DNA of 30,743 bases from a virus. Shown here piece after piece: positions 18,988 to 27,604 of the stretch (position 1 is the stretch's first letter; every line of letters begins with the position of its first letter). A model generated the notes under the pieces. It was not told the origin of the DNA, searched no databases, and was given only the letters and a program-made list of their open reading frames with translations. The stretch is taken from positions 1 to 30,743 of the IMG/VR virus record IMGVR_UViG_3300021976_000057. One strand, 5' to 3'. The position numbers and the translations under genes are program-made.

Positions 18988-19452
18988 ATGCCTCATCTTC
19001 CTAACGCGGAACTCGTTGCCAAGGCGTGGTTCCTAGGGGTTACCGGTATACCCCCGAACGCGGTGGCAAGCACGTTACCCACCAGCCTGGAAGCCTGGCC
19101 TGACGGATTCCTCCAGGTGGCCGCGATCCCGGGTAGCTCGGCGGAAATGCACCTGTTGAAGCGCCGTTCGATGCTTGATGTCACTGCCTGGGCCCAGCCC
19201 AAGACCCCGGGCAGCGACAAGCCGCGCTGGAATCTGGCAGCAAGCATCGCCGAGATTGCTCACAAAGCTTGCTACAATGACATGGTGATTGGAGCGACCG
19301 GCATCCAGCGCCTGCTGACTCTGCCTGCTGCCTACTACCCAGCCCGGGTGACCGCTGTGATTCCTGAAGAAGTAGCCCGCCGGGGCGAGGACGAGAACAG
19401 CAATGCCGCTTTCGGCTTCGAGCTACAGATGCACTGGATTACGGTGGTGTGA
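18988..19452 (+). CDS. Tail terminator protein, 154 aa
   Basis: ATG at 18988 with GAGGAG just upstream. Alpha/beta organisation begins with an LVAKAWFLGVTGI helix. PDGFLQVAAIPGSSA and SMLDVTAWAQP strands follow, then an AASIAEIAHKACYND helix, and finally a beta strand ending HWITVV. This matches phage tail terminator/completion proteins in length and position (after the neck gene, shortly before the major tail protein). It probably forms the ring that stops tube growth and joins the head. Confidence 0.72.
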   Translation: MPHLPNAELVAKAWFLGVTGIPPNAVASTLPTSLEAWPDGFLQVAAIPGSSAEMHLLKRRSMLDVTAWAQPKTPGSDKPRWNLAASIAEIAHKACYNDMVIGATGIQRLLTLPAAYYPARVTAVIPEEVARRGEDENSNAAFGFELQMHWITVV

Positions 19453-19769
19453 CCATGAACAGATGGTTTGCGCTACAGGCCCCCACAAGCATCGAGCTGT
19501 ATAGCCTGAAGATGTGCGTGATCATTCATGACAACCCGTACGAGATGGGTTGGCTGATCACGAACGCAAGAGTCGTCCAGATGATTGGAGATAGTCCATA
19601 TGATGTAGCTAACTGGTTGGGGCGAAGCGTGATGCTGCTCAGGGATCACCCCGATCTTTCTCACGTGAGATGGCCGCTAGACAAGAATGACTTCTGGGAC
19701 CCGTACAACAGAGAAATGTCACTCCAAGAGATAAGGGGCTCGATGTGGCAGTCACAGTTGCGAACCTGA
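19449..19769 (+). CDS. Unknown protein between terminator and tail tube, 106 aa
   Basis: GTG at 19449 overlaps the tail-terminator stop as GTGA; it ends 25 nt inside the major tail gene. The protein is Trp/Met/Asp-rich (MTMNRWFALQAPTSIELYS, GWLITNARVVQMIGDSPYD, DKNDFWDPYNREMSLQEIRG). No zinc, enzyme or coiled-coil signature is evident. Most related phages have nothing between these two genes. It may be an accessory factor of the tail tube. Translational coupling on both sides supports that it is real. Confidence 0.68.
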   Translation: MTMNRWFALQAPTSIELYSLKMCVIIHDNPYEMGWLITNARVVQMIGDSPYDVANWLGRSVMLLRDHPDLSHVRWPLDKNDFWDPYNREMSLQEIRGSMWQSQLRT

Positions 19770-20311
19770 TCCAGGGGCCAGCCGATCTGTACCACGGTTG
19801 GTTCGATGATGCAGTGGAACCCGCCAGTGCCAGCGTCAACACGGCGCCCCCGGTTTCGGGCGGCTGGACCGACTGCGGCGGCACCCTAGATGGTGTCAGC
19901 CTGGAGATCGCGATCGACTGGTCTGAGCTTGCTGTCGACCAGATCGTGGATGTGCCCGGCCGGCGCATGACCAAACGCGACATGATGGTCAAGGCCAACA
20001 TGGCCGAGGGAACGATCGAGAACATTCTGCGTTCGCAGAACGGTGGAACCCCGGCCACCGGTACCGGCTGGAAGTCCTACGAACCGAACATGGATAACAG
20101 CGCGGTCAACCCAGAGTACAGCACGATCATTGTGGATGGAATCGCTGATAGCTCTCGGCGGCGCCGGATCCACGCACGCAAGACCCTCCAGACGGAGAAC
20201 ATGGAGGCAGCATACAAGAAGGATGAGCAGTGGGTCATCCCCGGCTCGTTCTCAACGCACTACGTCAGCTCCGGCACTCCTCCCTACAAGATCACGGATG
20301 CCTCTTCATGA
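19745..20311 (+). CDS. Major tail (tube) protein, 188 aa
   Basis: Builds the hexameric rings of the tail tube. GTG at 19745, with AAGGGG about 7 nt upstream. The order of features is typical: NLIQGPADLYHGWFDDAVEP, GWTDCGGTLDGVSLEIAID, SELAVDQIVDVPGRRMTKRD, then helical ANMAEGTIENILRSQNG, and C-terminal strands. It lies directly before the frameshifted chaperones and is coupled to them by ATGA. Confidence 0.85.
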   Translation: MAVTVANLIQGPADLYHGWFDDAVEPASASVNTAPPVSGGWTDCGGTLDGVSLEIAIDWSELAVDQIVDVPGRRMTKRDMMVKANMAEGTIENILRSQNGGTPATGTGWKSYEPNMDNSAVNPEYSTIIVDGIADSSRRRRIHARKTLQTENMEAAYKKDEQWVIPGSFSTHYVSSGTPPYKITDASS

Positions 20312-20763
20312 GCCTTCAGCTTCCGCCGGACCCGGCGCCCTCAGCGGCGCCGGGCTTCCCGGTATACACGCCCAATGCCCAAGACGGAACTGCAATGCGG
20401 TTCGCCCCAGACCCACCGCCCCAGCCCCAGCCCACCCAGCTTCAAGACCCGCTGGCCGAGGTCAACAAGGTTGCCGAGCAGAACCCTGACAAGGTTGAAC
20501 GCGAACTTCTGTTCACGATCGGTGGAACACCGTTCTACATTCCGAAGGAGATCGACCCGCAGCTGACCTTCAAGCTCATGCGTGACTTGAAGCGACTCGG
20601 ACCGGTGATGGCCTTCGCAACGATCATTGAGGAGCTGATGGGACCTGAGTGCCTCGATGCCCTCGCTGATGCTCCGGGCATGAGCAAGGATGACTGGGAT
20701 GTGATCTTTGGCATCCTGCAGAAGAAACTCTTCAGCTCAATGGAGACCGTGGGAAAACACTGA
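20308..20763 (+). CDS. Tail assembly chaperone, unshifted product, 151 aa
   Basis: Lambda gpG-like chaperone that helps polymerise the tube around the tape measure. The ATG at 20308 overlaps the tail-tube stop (ATGA); a longer upstream frame is an alternate-frame extension. The N-terminus is Pro-rich. Residues about 65-145 are helical (IGGTPFYIPKEIDPQLTFKL, MAFATIIEELMGPECLDALA). The gene ends two codons after a GGGAAAA slip site, where a fraction of ribosomes moves to the -1 frame. Confidence 0.85.
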   Translation: MSLQLPPDPAPSAAPGFPVYTPNAQDGTAMRFAPDPPPQPQPTQLQDPLAEVNKVAEQNPDKVERELLFTIGGTPFYIPKEIDPQLTFKLMRDLKRLGPVMAFATIIEELMGPECLDALADAPGMSKDDWDVIFGILQKKLFSSMETVGKH

Positions 20764-21098
20764 CGAAGCGAGCGGGGGAGGTACTGTGGGTTCTTGACTA
20801 CCTTGACGATCTCGATGTGGACTTTCGGGCATTCTACAACTTCCCTCCGGACCCAAGCGCACCGGGAATTGCTGATGGTTATTTCGGGAACTTCAGTTCC
20901 GAACGCTTCTTCAGATTGTGCGAGAGGACGTTTGCCTTCAGTGGCGTAATGGCCGCTCGCGCAATGGAAGAGAAGAAAGAACCTGCTCGCTCCAGGCCAG
21001 CCTCTGCCCCGACTCCCGGCAAGGACGGAAAGATCCATGTGCATCTGACTCAGTTGATGCTGATGGATCCGACGCTGATCGAGTATGAGAGGGTGTAG
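20308..21098 (+). CDS. Tail assembly chaperone, -1 frameshift product, 263 aa
   Basis: At GGGAAAA (20751-20757), read as g-gga-aaa, the two tRNAs can slip to ggg-aaa. Translation then continues from codon 20757 in the -1 frame to the stop ending at 21098, adding 113 residues (TLTKRAGEVLWVLDYLDDLD onward). This mirrors lambda gpGT. The added C-domain contains FRAFYNFPPDPSAPGIADGY, a Pro-rich linker and a final helix. The downstream frame has no independent SD-start near 20764 and directly abuts the tape-measure gene. Confidence 0.82.
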
Positions 21099-21100
21099 AG

Positions 21101-23104
21101 GTGGCCTTCAAGATCGCTGACGGTTATGTCGAGATTCACGCCGAGCCCGATCGGGCAAGTGCCCGGCGATCGGCGAAGACGGTTGCTGATGAGGCTGAGA
21201 GCATTGGGCGTTCAAACTCTGGCAACTTTTGGAGGTGGCTGTTCAAGGTAGACCCCGGGCTCATGCGCCTGATCGAGGCGCCTCTGGGGGCTATCTTTGG
21301 ATCCCCAGTCATGTTCGCAGGCGCTGCGGCGCTGGCAGGGATTCTGAGCGGAGTCCTGTCAGCAGCACTCTCTTCTGCCATCCTCCTTGGCGTTGGCGGC
21401 GGCTTAATTGCTGCCGGTGCCTTTGCCCTCAGAAAGAATGAGGAGCTGAAGAAGACCTGGAAAAGTGGACTTGAGGAGATAAACAAGTCAATGTCAAGAG
21501 CAGCACAGCCGCTGCTCAAACCATTGATGGATGGCATCAACTACTTTGTGTCACGGTTCAAGGGCCTGGAGCCGTCTTTCAAGCGCCTCTTCGGACTGAC
21601 TGGCGGACTCATCAAGCCATCGGTTGACATCCTCATGGGTCTGATCCAAGGGATGCTCCCCGGCCTTGAGCGGGCGATGCCGGGGATCCAAACCATTTTC
21701 GATACCCTGGCTAAACACATGCCCGGCCTTGGCACGGCGATCGGTGATTTCATTGCTACGATTGCATCGAATGGCCCGTTGATTGAGCGTGTGATGGGTC
21801 TGCTCATTACCTGGCTTGAGATCTTCTTCAAGGTTCTGGGGCCGGTCCTTCTGGAGGGCATGCGGTCGTTCGCGGTCGCAGCCGACATGTGGAATGCCTT
21901 CACTGACGCCGTGGTCAAGGGCGTCAACTGGATCGGAGATACGTGGGGAAAGATCCCTGGTTGGTGGGATGCCTCGTGGGGCGCGGTGTCCGGGTTCTTC
22001 AAGGACCTATGGAAAGACATTTCCGGGTTCTTCACGAATCTCGGCTCTGGGTCCTCTGATGCATGGAAGTCTACTACAGAGTCGATCAAGACAACTTGGC
22101 AGGGAGTCCTGGATTGGTTCGGGGCTCTCCCAGGGAAGATCCAGGGGTTTGTTGCGTCGATCCCGGGGCACATCGGCCAGGCGTTCATCACTGCCTTTGA
22201 CAACATCTTCTACATAATTGGTTTTGGCTTCGGCCTCATTGTGCAGGCATTCACAAACCTGCCCTCCACTATCTGGAATGTCACGCAGACGGGTCTGGCG
22301 CTCGTAATCGGGCTATTCACGGCAGCCGGCTCTGCCATGGTTGAGAATGTAAAGACTAGCTTCAACTGGATCAAGGAGACTGTTACCGGTGCATTCAACT
22401 GGATGACTAACTTTGTCCAGAGAGCCTGGGCGCAGACGATCTTGAACACCAGCAATGCAGTCAAGTCCGTTGTTACCTTCATTGCTCTGCTTCCGGCCAA
22501 CCTGTACAAGTTTGCCCGTGAAGCCTGGAGCAAGTTGATGACTGCCTTTGTTAACGGTGGAATCAATGCAGTCAACTTTGCAAAGGCTCTCCCTGGACGC
22601 ATCCTCAATGCGATCTCTTCTCTGAAGGGGAGCATGGGCAATGCCGGCAAGGATGCAATCCGAGGTCTGGTCAACGGCATTGAGTCCATGATGGGTTGGG
22701 CTGTTGACATTGCTCGTAGGGCGGCTGGACGGATCGCCGATGGTTTCAAGGATGCTCTTGGTATCGGCTCTCCCTCGAAGGTCTTTGCTGACGAGGTCGG
22801 TCGCTGGATCCCGGCAGGCATCATGATGGGCGTCGAGAAGAACATGGGGGCGTTCGACAAGTTCTCGGCCGGGCTGCCAGACCTTCTGACCGGCCAGCGA
22901 AGCCTCGCCCCGAATCCTGCTCCGGCACCCGCACCGGCCGGGAACACCTGGAATGTGAGTATGACAGTCGAAGTCAGTAGACTCCAGGAACTGGCTGATG
23001 TGCAGGCATTCCTTGACGGCAGACTTCGTGATACATCAAAGTCGAACACCTGGGCCGGGAACATCTACGAGGCGCAAGGCCAATATGAGCGGAGCTACCG
23101 ATGA
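21101..23104 (+). CDS. Tape measure protein, 667 aa
   Basis: Sets tail length and occupies the tube lumen. GTG at 21101, starting 2 nt after the chaperone stop. A helical N-terminus is followed by an Ala/Gly/Leu-rich hydrophobic stretch (about residues 63-110, GAAALAGILSGVLSAALSSA). Further hydrophobic segments follow, with Trp/Phe-rich repeats (GWWDASWGAVSGFFKDLW, TFIALLPANLYKFAREAW) and a GIGSPSKVFADEVGRWIP motif common in tape measures. At roughly 0.15 nm per residue this implies a tail near 100 nm. No muralytic domain is evident. Confidence 0.9.
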   Translation: MAFKIADGYVEIHAEPDRASARRSAKTVADEAESIGRSNSGNFWRWLFKVDPGLMRLIEAPLGAIFGSPVMFAGAAALAGILSGVLSAALSSAILLGVGGGLIAAGAFALRKNEELKKTWKSGLEEINKSMSRAAQPLLKPLMDGINYFVSRFKGLEPSFKRLFGLTGGLIKPSVDILMGLIQGMLPGLERAMPGIQTIFDTLAKHMPGLGTAIGDFIATIASNGPLIERVMGLLITWLEIFFKVLGPVLLEGMRSFAVAADMWNAFTDAVVKGVNWIGDTWGKIPGWWDASWGAVSGFFKDLWKDISGFFTNLGSGSSDAWKSTTESIKTTWQGVLDWFGALPGKIQGFVASIPGHIGQAFITAFDNIFYIIGFGFGLIVQAFTNLPSTIWNVTQTGLALVIGLFTAAGSAMVENVKTSFNWIKETVTGAFNWMTNFVQRAWAQTILNTSNAVKSVVTFIALLPANLYKFAREAWSKLMTAFVNGGINAVNFAKALPGRILNAISSLKGSMGNAGKDAIRGLVNGIESMMGWAVDIARRAAGRIADGFKDALGIGSPSKVFADEVGRWIPAGIMMGVEKNMGAFDKFSAGLPDLLTGQRSLAPNPAPAPAPAGNTWNVSMTVEVSRLQELADVQAFLDGRLRDTSKSNTWAGNIYEAQGQYERSYR

Positions 23105-24315
23105 GTGATACAGAATACGGCACAGTTCAGGTCGGTCGGCTTACCCTGCGTGAGACGTTTGAGGTAAAGGCAGATGTGCACGCTGGCACCGGTGTCCGAA
23201 CTGTCACGCTCACAGGGGAGGAAAGCTCACCGCCGCTGACCGAGACCCAGCTACGACAGCGCAACGAAGACATCATGACTATGCGTGACATGATTATGCC
23301 GATCAGCTGGACAAATAAGTCTGACAACGACGGATTCTATATCGTTGATGACGTCTCTGCAAGCACGATCGACTACATCCAGGACGTCATGAAGTTCACT
23401 TGGTCGATCCGTGCCAAGAGGTATGGGCCTGATAACTCTGCTGAGATTGAGAGCCGGCTGACCGGGATCACCAGGCAGAATGACTTCGGACAGAACGGGG
23501 AGCGCTGGCATGCTCCTGCTATCGAAGCCTATGCCTACTACACCGGCTCCACACGTCCGTCGCTTCAGGTCGATCGGGACAGCGAGGATGGTATTGTCAA
23601 GACTTATGTTGGCCTACCGGACGATGCCAACCCGCGCTGGTCGGTAGACGCCGACAAGTACTGGGAGGGTCGGGGCAGGGTCAAGGTAGACGGGATCGAG
23701 CGGACCGGAACGAACCTCAAGGACGGGGCCATCTGGGAGCTGAGCAATGGGATAATCCGGGCGACCCCCGGTGCATCCGGCGCTCTCGTCGTGGGGGTAT
23801 ATAACGGCGTTGATTATGACGAGAAGATCTGGAATGTCTCGGTGGGAGCTAGTGCTACTCCTGTTGGTGATTACCGTGCTATGTCTGTATTGCGTAACGA
23901 TTTTGAGATGGTTACCATCCGCCTCGTGAAGGACTTTGATCCTGGACGGGCAACTCTGGACCTCTCGGTCCGGAGGGGCGCTCGGTTTATCGAGGGGTAT
24001 CTGGAATCAGACATCAGCTCTACGCTTGCTGTAGGACTGAGCCCATTTGAGAATGGATCGGCTCCTGCGTCTGGCGGGTACGTTGTCGCAACTAGCAACG
24101 ATGCTGATGGGCATAAGGCTATCATCGGTACTGCCAGAACGTTTACGGCACAGACGGGACGTACCGGGATTCAGCGCAACTCGGCTGTCGCAATGGACTT
24201 CTACGTTGGTGTTGTCTATGACGGGACCGGTGCCGCTACAGGCGATGACGCAGAGGATCTACAAGACCAATACATCGGTTCGTTGGCGGAGATTGCGATG
24301 GCGGTGCTTCGATGA
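23101..24315 (+). CDS. Distal-tail-like minor tail protein, 404 aa
   Basis: ATG at 23101 overlaps the tape-measure stop (ATGA). The N-terminal ~110 residues (TVQVGRLTLRETFEVKADVH, DGFYIVDDVSASTIDYIQDV) resemble the Dit ring that caps the tube. The remainder (about 150-400) is beta-rich, with GIERTGTNLKDGAIWELSNG and a C-terminal MDFYVGVVYDGTGAATGDD. That part looks like a lectin-like sandwich fold that could contact the host surface. Domain assignments are impressions; the location right after the tape measure is solid. Confidence 0.7.
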   Translation: MSDTEYGTVQVGRLTLRETFEVKADVHAGTGVRTVTLTGEESSPPLTETQLRQRNEDIMTMRDMIMPISWTNKSDNDGFYIVDDVSASTIDYIQDVMKFTWSIRAKRYGPDNSAEIESRLTGITRQNDFGQNGERWHAPAIEAYAYYTGSTRPSLQVDRDSEDGIVKTYVGLPDDANPRWSVDADKYWEGRGRVKVDGIERTGTNLKDGAIWELSNGIIRATPGASGALVVGVYNGVDYDEKIWNVSVGASATPVGDYRAMSVLRNDFEMVTIRLVKDFDPGRATLDLSVRRGARFIEGYLESDISSTLAVGLSPFENGSAPASGGYVVATSNDADGHKAIIGTARTFTAQTGRTGIQRNSAVAMDFYVGVVYDGTGAATGDDAEDLQDQYIGSLAEIAMAVLR

Positions 24316-27300
24316 CGGTTAAGGAAGTTAGGCAGGCACTGGGGAACTGGGGTGTCGCGCTCCGTGCGGATACGCCTCGTGAACTGGTTCAAAAGATCGA
24401 GCGCAACAAGTTCGGACATATCGCAGTTGTCCCAGGGCGGATCAACCCGAAGCTGTATCGGGACGATCTGCTTTCAATGGCTCGGTTTGTTGGCGTGTAC
24501 CGATCGATCTTCAAGCAGTCTGATGACACTGTCGAGATCAAAGGTGCCGGGATGTCATTCTGGCTCGGGGATGAAGATGACAAAGGTGATGTATTTGAGA
24601 CTGCTGTTGTTCTGACAGCCCAGACATTTGCGGACTCTGTCCGGGCTCTCCTCCCTCCCGGCGGCGCGGTAGTCGAGGGAACGCTGTTCAGCATCCCTGG
24701 GGCAGGAACCTACACCAACAGACACCAGTGGGAGAGTTCGCGGAAGGCTCTCACCTACCTGACCGATACATTCAGCAGTGAGAGCAATATTGTTGAGTGG
24801 AGGGTCAACGGAAACGGCACCCTGGATGCCGGACCGATCTCTGATCTGTACAACGTATCTGTGCCGAAAACAATCCTCGTCAAGAAGGACACCGGGCGTG
24901 ATATGCGCCTGCTTGGTCTTGAGGCAGATATGTCTATGGACTATGATGTCGAGGATCTGACCACCCGAGTCGTTCTGCTTGCACAGGGCGAGGGCGACAC
25001 AATCACTACAGGATCTGCTGACGCTGGACCACTCCCATACCGTGATATTCATGGCAACGAGATCATTCAGACTCGTCTGGTTAGTGAGAGCGAGACCACG
25101 GCCGGAAACGCAGATGTCCGAGCCGCGCTTCAGTTGATCCGTTGGTCGCAGCCGCGACAGGCTATCCAGATCAGGACCGAAGAGTTTGACATCAAGGGCG
25201 ATGTCTCGGTCGGTGACTACATCTATGTGTTCGATCCAGAGGCGGGATTCTACGATCTCGAAAACGAGGTCTTCTGGCGAGGCCAGCCAATCAACCCCAT
25301 TGCTCTTCGTGTGGTTGAAATGGATTGGGGCATTCGTGCAGACTGGACTGTTGCCTTCCGATGCAATGATGGAGAGTGGTTAGACCTCAGCGAGTACTAC
25401 CGACCAGAAACAGGGGGATCCACTCTTGCGGTGGGAGATTACCGGCGGACGCTGGCGGGTAACAACTACGAACCGTTGGGGTTCCGGCCGAACCTCCCCA
25501 ACCCCGGCGCTGACACTACAATCCCTAGAGCGCCGGTATTTACGGGGTTCTCAGTGGGTTCCTACCAGTCTGAGACGAACAGCCACGATGTTAAGGCAGC
25601 GATACGGGCGCAGTGGGCCGAGCCGCTAAACACTGACGGCTCCACGGTCACCGATGGGGATCACTACGAACTGCGATACCGGGTCTCCCAGGTGATCGGA
25701 TATCAGATCGACTGGGACACCCTTGCTGGGTATGTGGCAAGCATTGTCGACACCTTCACGAGCCGCGAGGTAACCGGCGGCTGGGACGACCCAGAGACCG
25801 GGACTGACTGGATCAGACAATCCGGCAATGCTATCAACTTCTACACCGACAATGGCGTAGGCATCATCGAGATTGATGCTGTCAATACGATCCAGATGAT
25901 CACCTCCACCACAGAGGATGACAGCAAGGGTAAGTATCTGATCACAGTTCCATTCGTACCATCCGGGGCTAATGCCCACATCGCCTTTGTGGTTCGATAT
26001 GTGGATGCGAATAACTACATCATCGCGGGCTTCCATGTGGAGCCCGACAATGATATCACCCTCAGGCTTTACCAGCGTGCTGGTGGCGTTGCGACCGAGA
26101 TGGGTGGAGCAGTCGACAGCGGGTTCACGCATGTCGAGGATTCTTGCTATGACGATCAGGTAGTGGTCAAGGTCTGGCCTATTGCTGAATCTGACCCTGG
26201 CTGGCAGAAGACAGGAACCACCACAGTCCTGACCGGGGCGGGGGCTGGCCCATACCTGAAGCTGGATCCTGGCAACGACAATGCTCTTCCGCAGGCGCTG
26301 GTGTTTGACAACATTATTGTCTATGGACGAGACGCCTCTCAGGCTTACAGTTGGGATGATCTAGGTTCCTGGGACGGACTGGTGAGCGAGCCGGTTGAGG
26401 CCAATCCACAATGGCACTCAGTGTTCGCCGGCTGGGACCAAAACGTTCACACAATCATGGAGCTAACTCCTGGCATCACTTATGAGATCCAGATCCGAGC
26501 GGTGGATGCAGCCAGCCCGCCGAACCGGTCGGCGTGGTCGGGTAGCTCGTTCGTTACGACTACCGGAGACATCTTCCCTCCGTCGACTCCTGCACCCCCT
26601 ACGGTAGCTGCCAGCCTAATCGCGATCCAGGTTACCCACTTCCTCGGCAAATCGTCCGGAGGGACATTTAACCTCGAAGCAGACCTGGACCACCTTGAGG
26701 TGCACGTCGGTGGCTCGGACTCCTTTTTCACCGACAATAGCACGAAGGTTGGGGAGCTAATCGCCACGGGCGGCATGGCTATCTCAAGCATCCCTGCAAT
26801 CGGAACATTCCAGATTCCGCAGGTTGATGAGGTCCATGTCAAGGTTGTCGCGGTCGACCGGTCAGGCAACAGATCACCGGCCAGCGAGGCTGCCACGGCT
26901 ACTGCAGAGTTGATTGATGATGCTCACATCTCCAACCTGTCAGTATCCAAACTGACCGCCGGAACAATCACTGCGGCAATACTGCTAGCAGCTCAGATTG
27001 AGGTTGGCTCCGGAGGAAACATCAGCATCACTGATGGATCTCTTGATGTAACGGATAGCAACGGGCAGAAGCAGGTGGAGGCAGGCCTGTTGGATGACGG
27101 AACATATGGGCTTGCGGCGGTGAACCCTGAGGGCGACTTCGTTAAGTTGTCTGCACTGGCCTTCGGTCCCCGGGGGGTATTGGTCTCCACCAGCGGTTCA
27201 ACTACGAACCTTAACTACGTGGACATTGATGGGCTAGGCCCCTCAGTAGAAGTTGAAATTGGCCCTACTGGTCGAGTTATTGTTGCTGTGGGAGCCGAGA

Positions 27301-27596
27301 TCATATCTCGAACCGCTAATGGCTTCACCCTTAATACTGGGGGTGGCTACATGAGCTTTGCATATACAGGTCCTTCGTCGGGTTCTGCTATTGACGCTCG
27401 GGCCTACTCGAATGTACTTAGGTATGATCTGGTTTCAGGAACGTCGGATGTCTCCTATGACTCGGAGGTGGGAGGCACCCGAATGTCTATTCTGGACAAC
27501 CTAACGCCTGGAACTTACACCTTCACGGCCAAATACAAATCAGCGGGCGGAACCGCCGAATTTGATGAGCGCACCATTATTGTCTTTCCGTTCTAG
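24312..27596 (+). CDS. Tail hub/tip protein with Fn3 domains, 1094 aa
   Basis: ATG at 24312 overlaps the preceding stop (ATGA). Residues 1-370 resemble gp27/Tal-type hub proteins (RSIFKQSDDTVEIKGAGMSF; DISVGDYIYVFDP-like region near 295-309). A fibronectin type III domain seems to start at about 404 (PRAPVFTGFSVGSYQ) and end at about 752 (ELTPGITYEIQIRAVDAASP). It is interrupted by an inserted beta sandwich at about 461-690. A second Fn3-like domain covers 755-865. The segment about 866-900 is helical (AHISNLSVSKLTAGTITAAI), and the C-terminal ~190 residues are beta-rich. It likely forms the tail tip and carries host-contact domains. No peptidase motif is seen. Confidence 0.82.
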   Translation: MTVKEVRQALGNWGVALRADTPRELVQKIERNKFGHIAVVPGRINPKLYRDDLLSMARFVGVYRSIFKQSDDTVEIKGAGMSFWLGDEDDKGDVFETAVVLTAQTFADSVRALLPPGGAVVEGTLFSIPGAGTYTNRHQWESSRKALTYLTDTFSSESNIVEWRVNGNGTLDAGPISDLYNVSVPKTILVKKDTGRDMRLLGLEADMSMDYDVEDLTTRVVLLAQGEGDTITTGSADAGPLPYRDIHGNEIIQTRLVSESETTAGNADVRAALQLIRWSQPRQAIQIRTEEFDIKGDVSVGDYIYVFDPEAGFYDLENEVFWRGQPINPIALRVVEMDWGIRADWTVAFRCNDGEWLDLSEYYRPETGGSTLAVGDYRRTLAGNNYEPLGFRPNLPNPGADTTIPRAPVFTGFSVGSYQSETNSHDVKAAIRAQWAEPLNTDGSTVTDGDHYELRYRVSQVIGYQIDWDTLAGYVASIVDTFTSREVTGGWDDPETGTDWIRQSGNAINFYTDNGVGIIEIDAVNTIQMITSTTEDDSKGKYLITVPFVPSGANAHIAFVVRYVDANNYIIAGFHVEPDNDITLRLYQRAGGVATEMGGAVDSGFTHVEDSCYDDQVVVKVWPIAESDPGWQKTGTTTVLTGAGAGPYLKLDPGNDNALPQALVFDNIIVYGRDASQAYSWDDLGSWDGLVSEPVEANPQWHSVFAGWDQNVHTIMELTPGITYEIQIRAVDAASPPNRSAWSGSSFVTTTGDIFPPSTPAPPTVAASLIAIQVTHFLGKSSGGTFNLEADLDHLEVHVGGSDSFFTDNSTKVGELIATGGMAISSIPAIGTFQIPQVDEVHVKVVAVDRSGNRSPASEAATATAELIDDAHISNLSVSKLTAGTITAAILLAAQIEVGSGGNISITDGSLDVTDSNGQKQVEAGLLDDGTYGLAAVNPEGDFVKLSALAFGPRGVLVSTSGSTTNLNYVDIDGLGPSVEVEIGPTGRVIVAVGAEIISRTANGFTLNTGGGYMSFAYTGPSSGSAIDARAYSNVLRYDLVSGTSDVSYDSEVGGTRMSILDNLTPGTYTFTAKYKSAGGTAEFDERTIIVFPF

Positions 27597-27604
27597 GAGA
27601 TGTG

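Noticed and set aside
22210-23064. Minus-strand frame of 284 codons inside the tape measure
   Set aside because: Antisense of a tape-measure gene with biased composition and no upstream SD.
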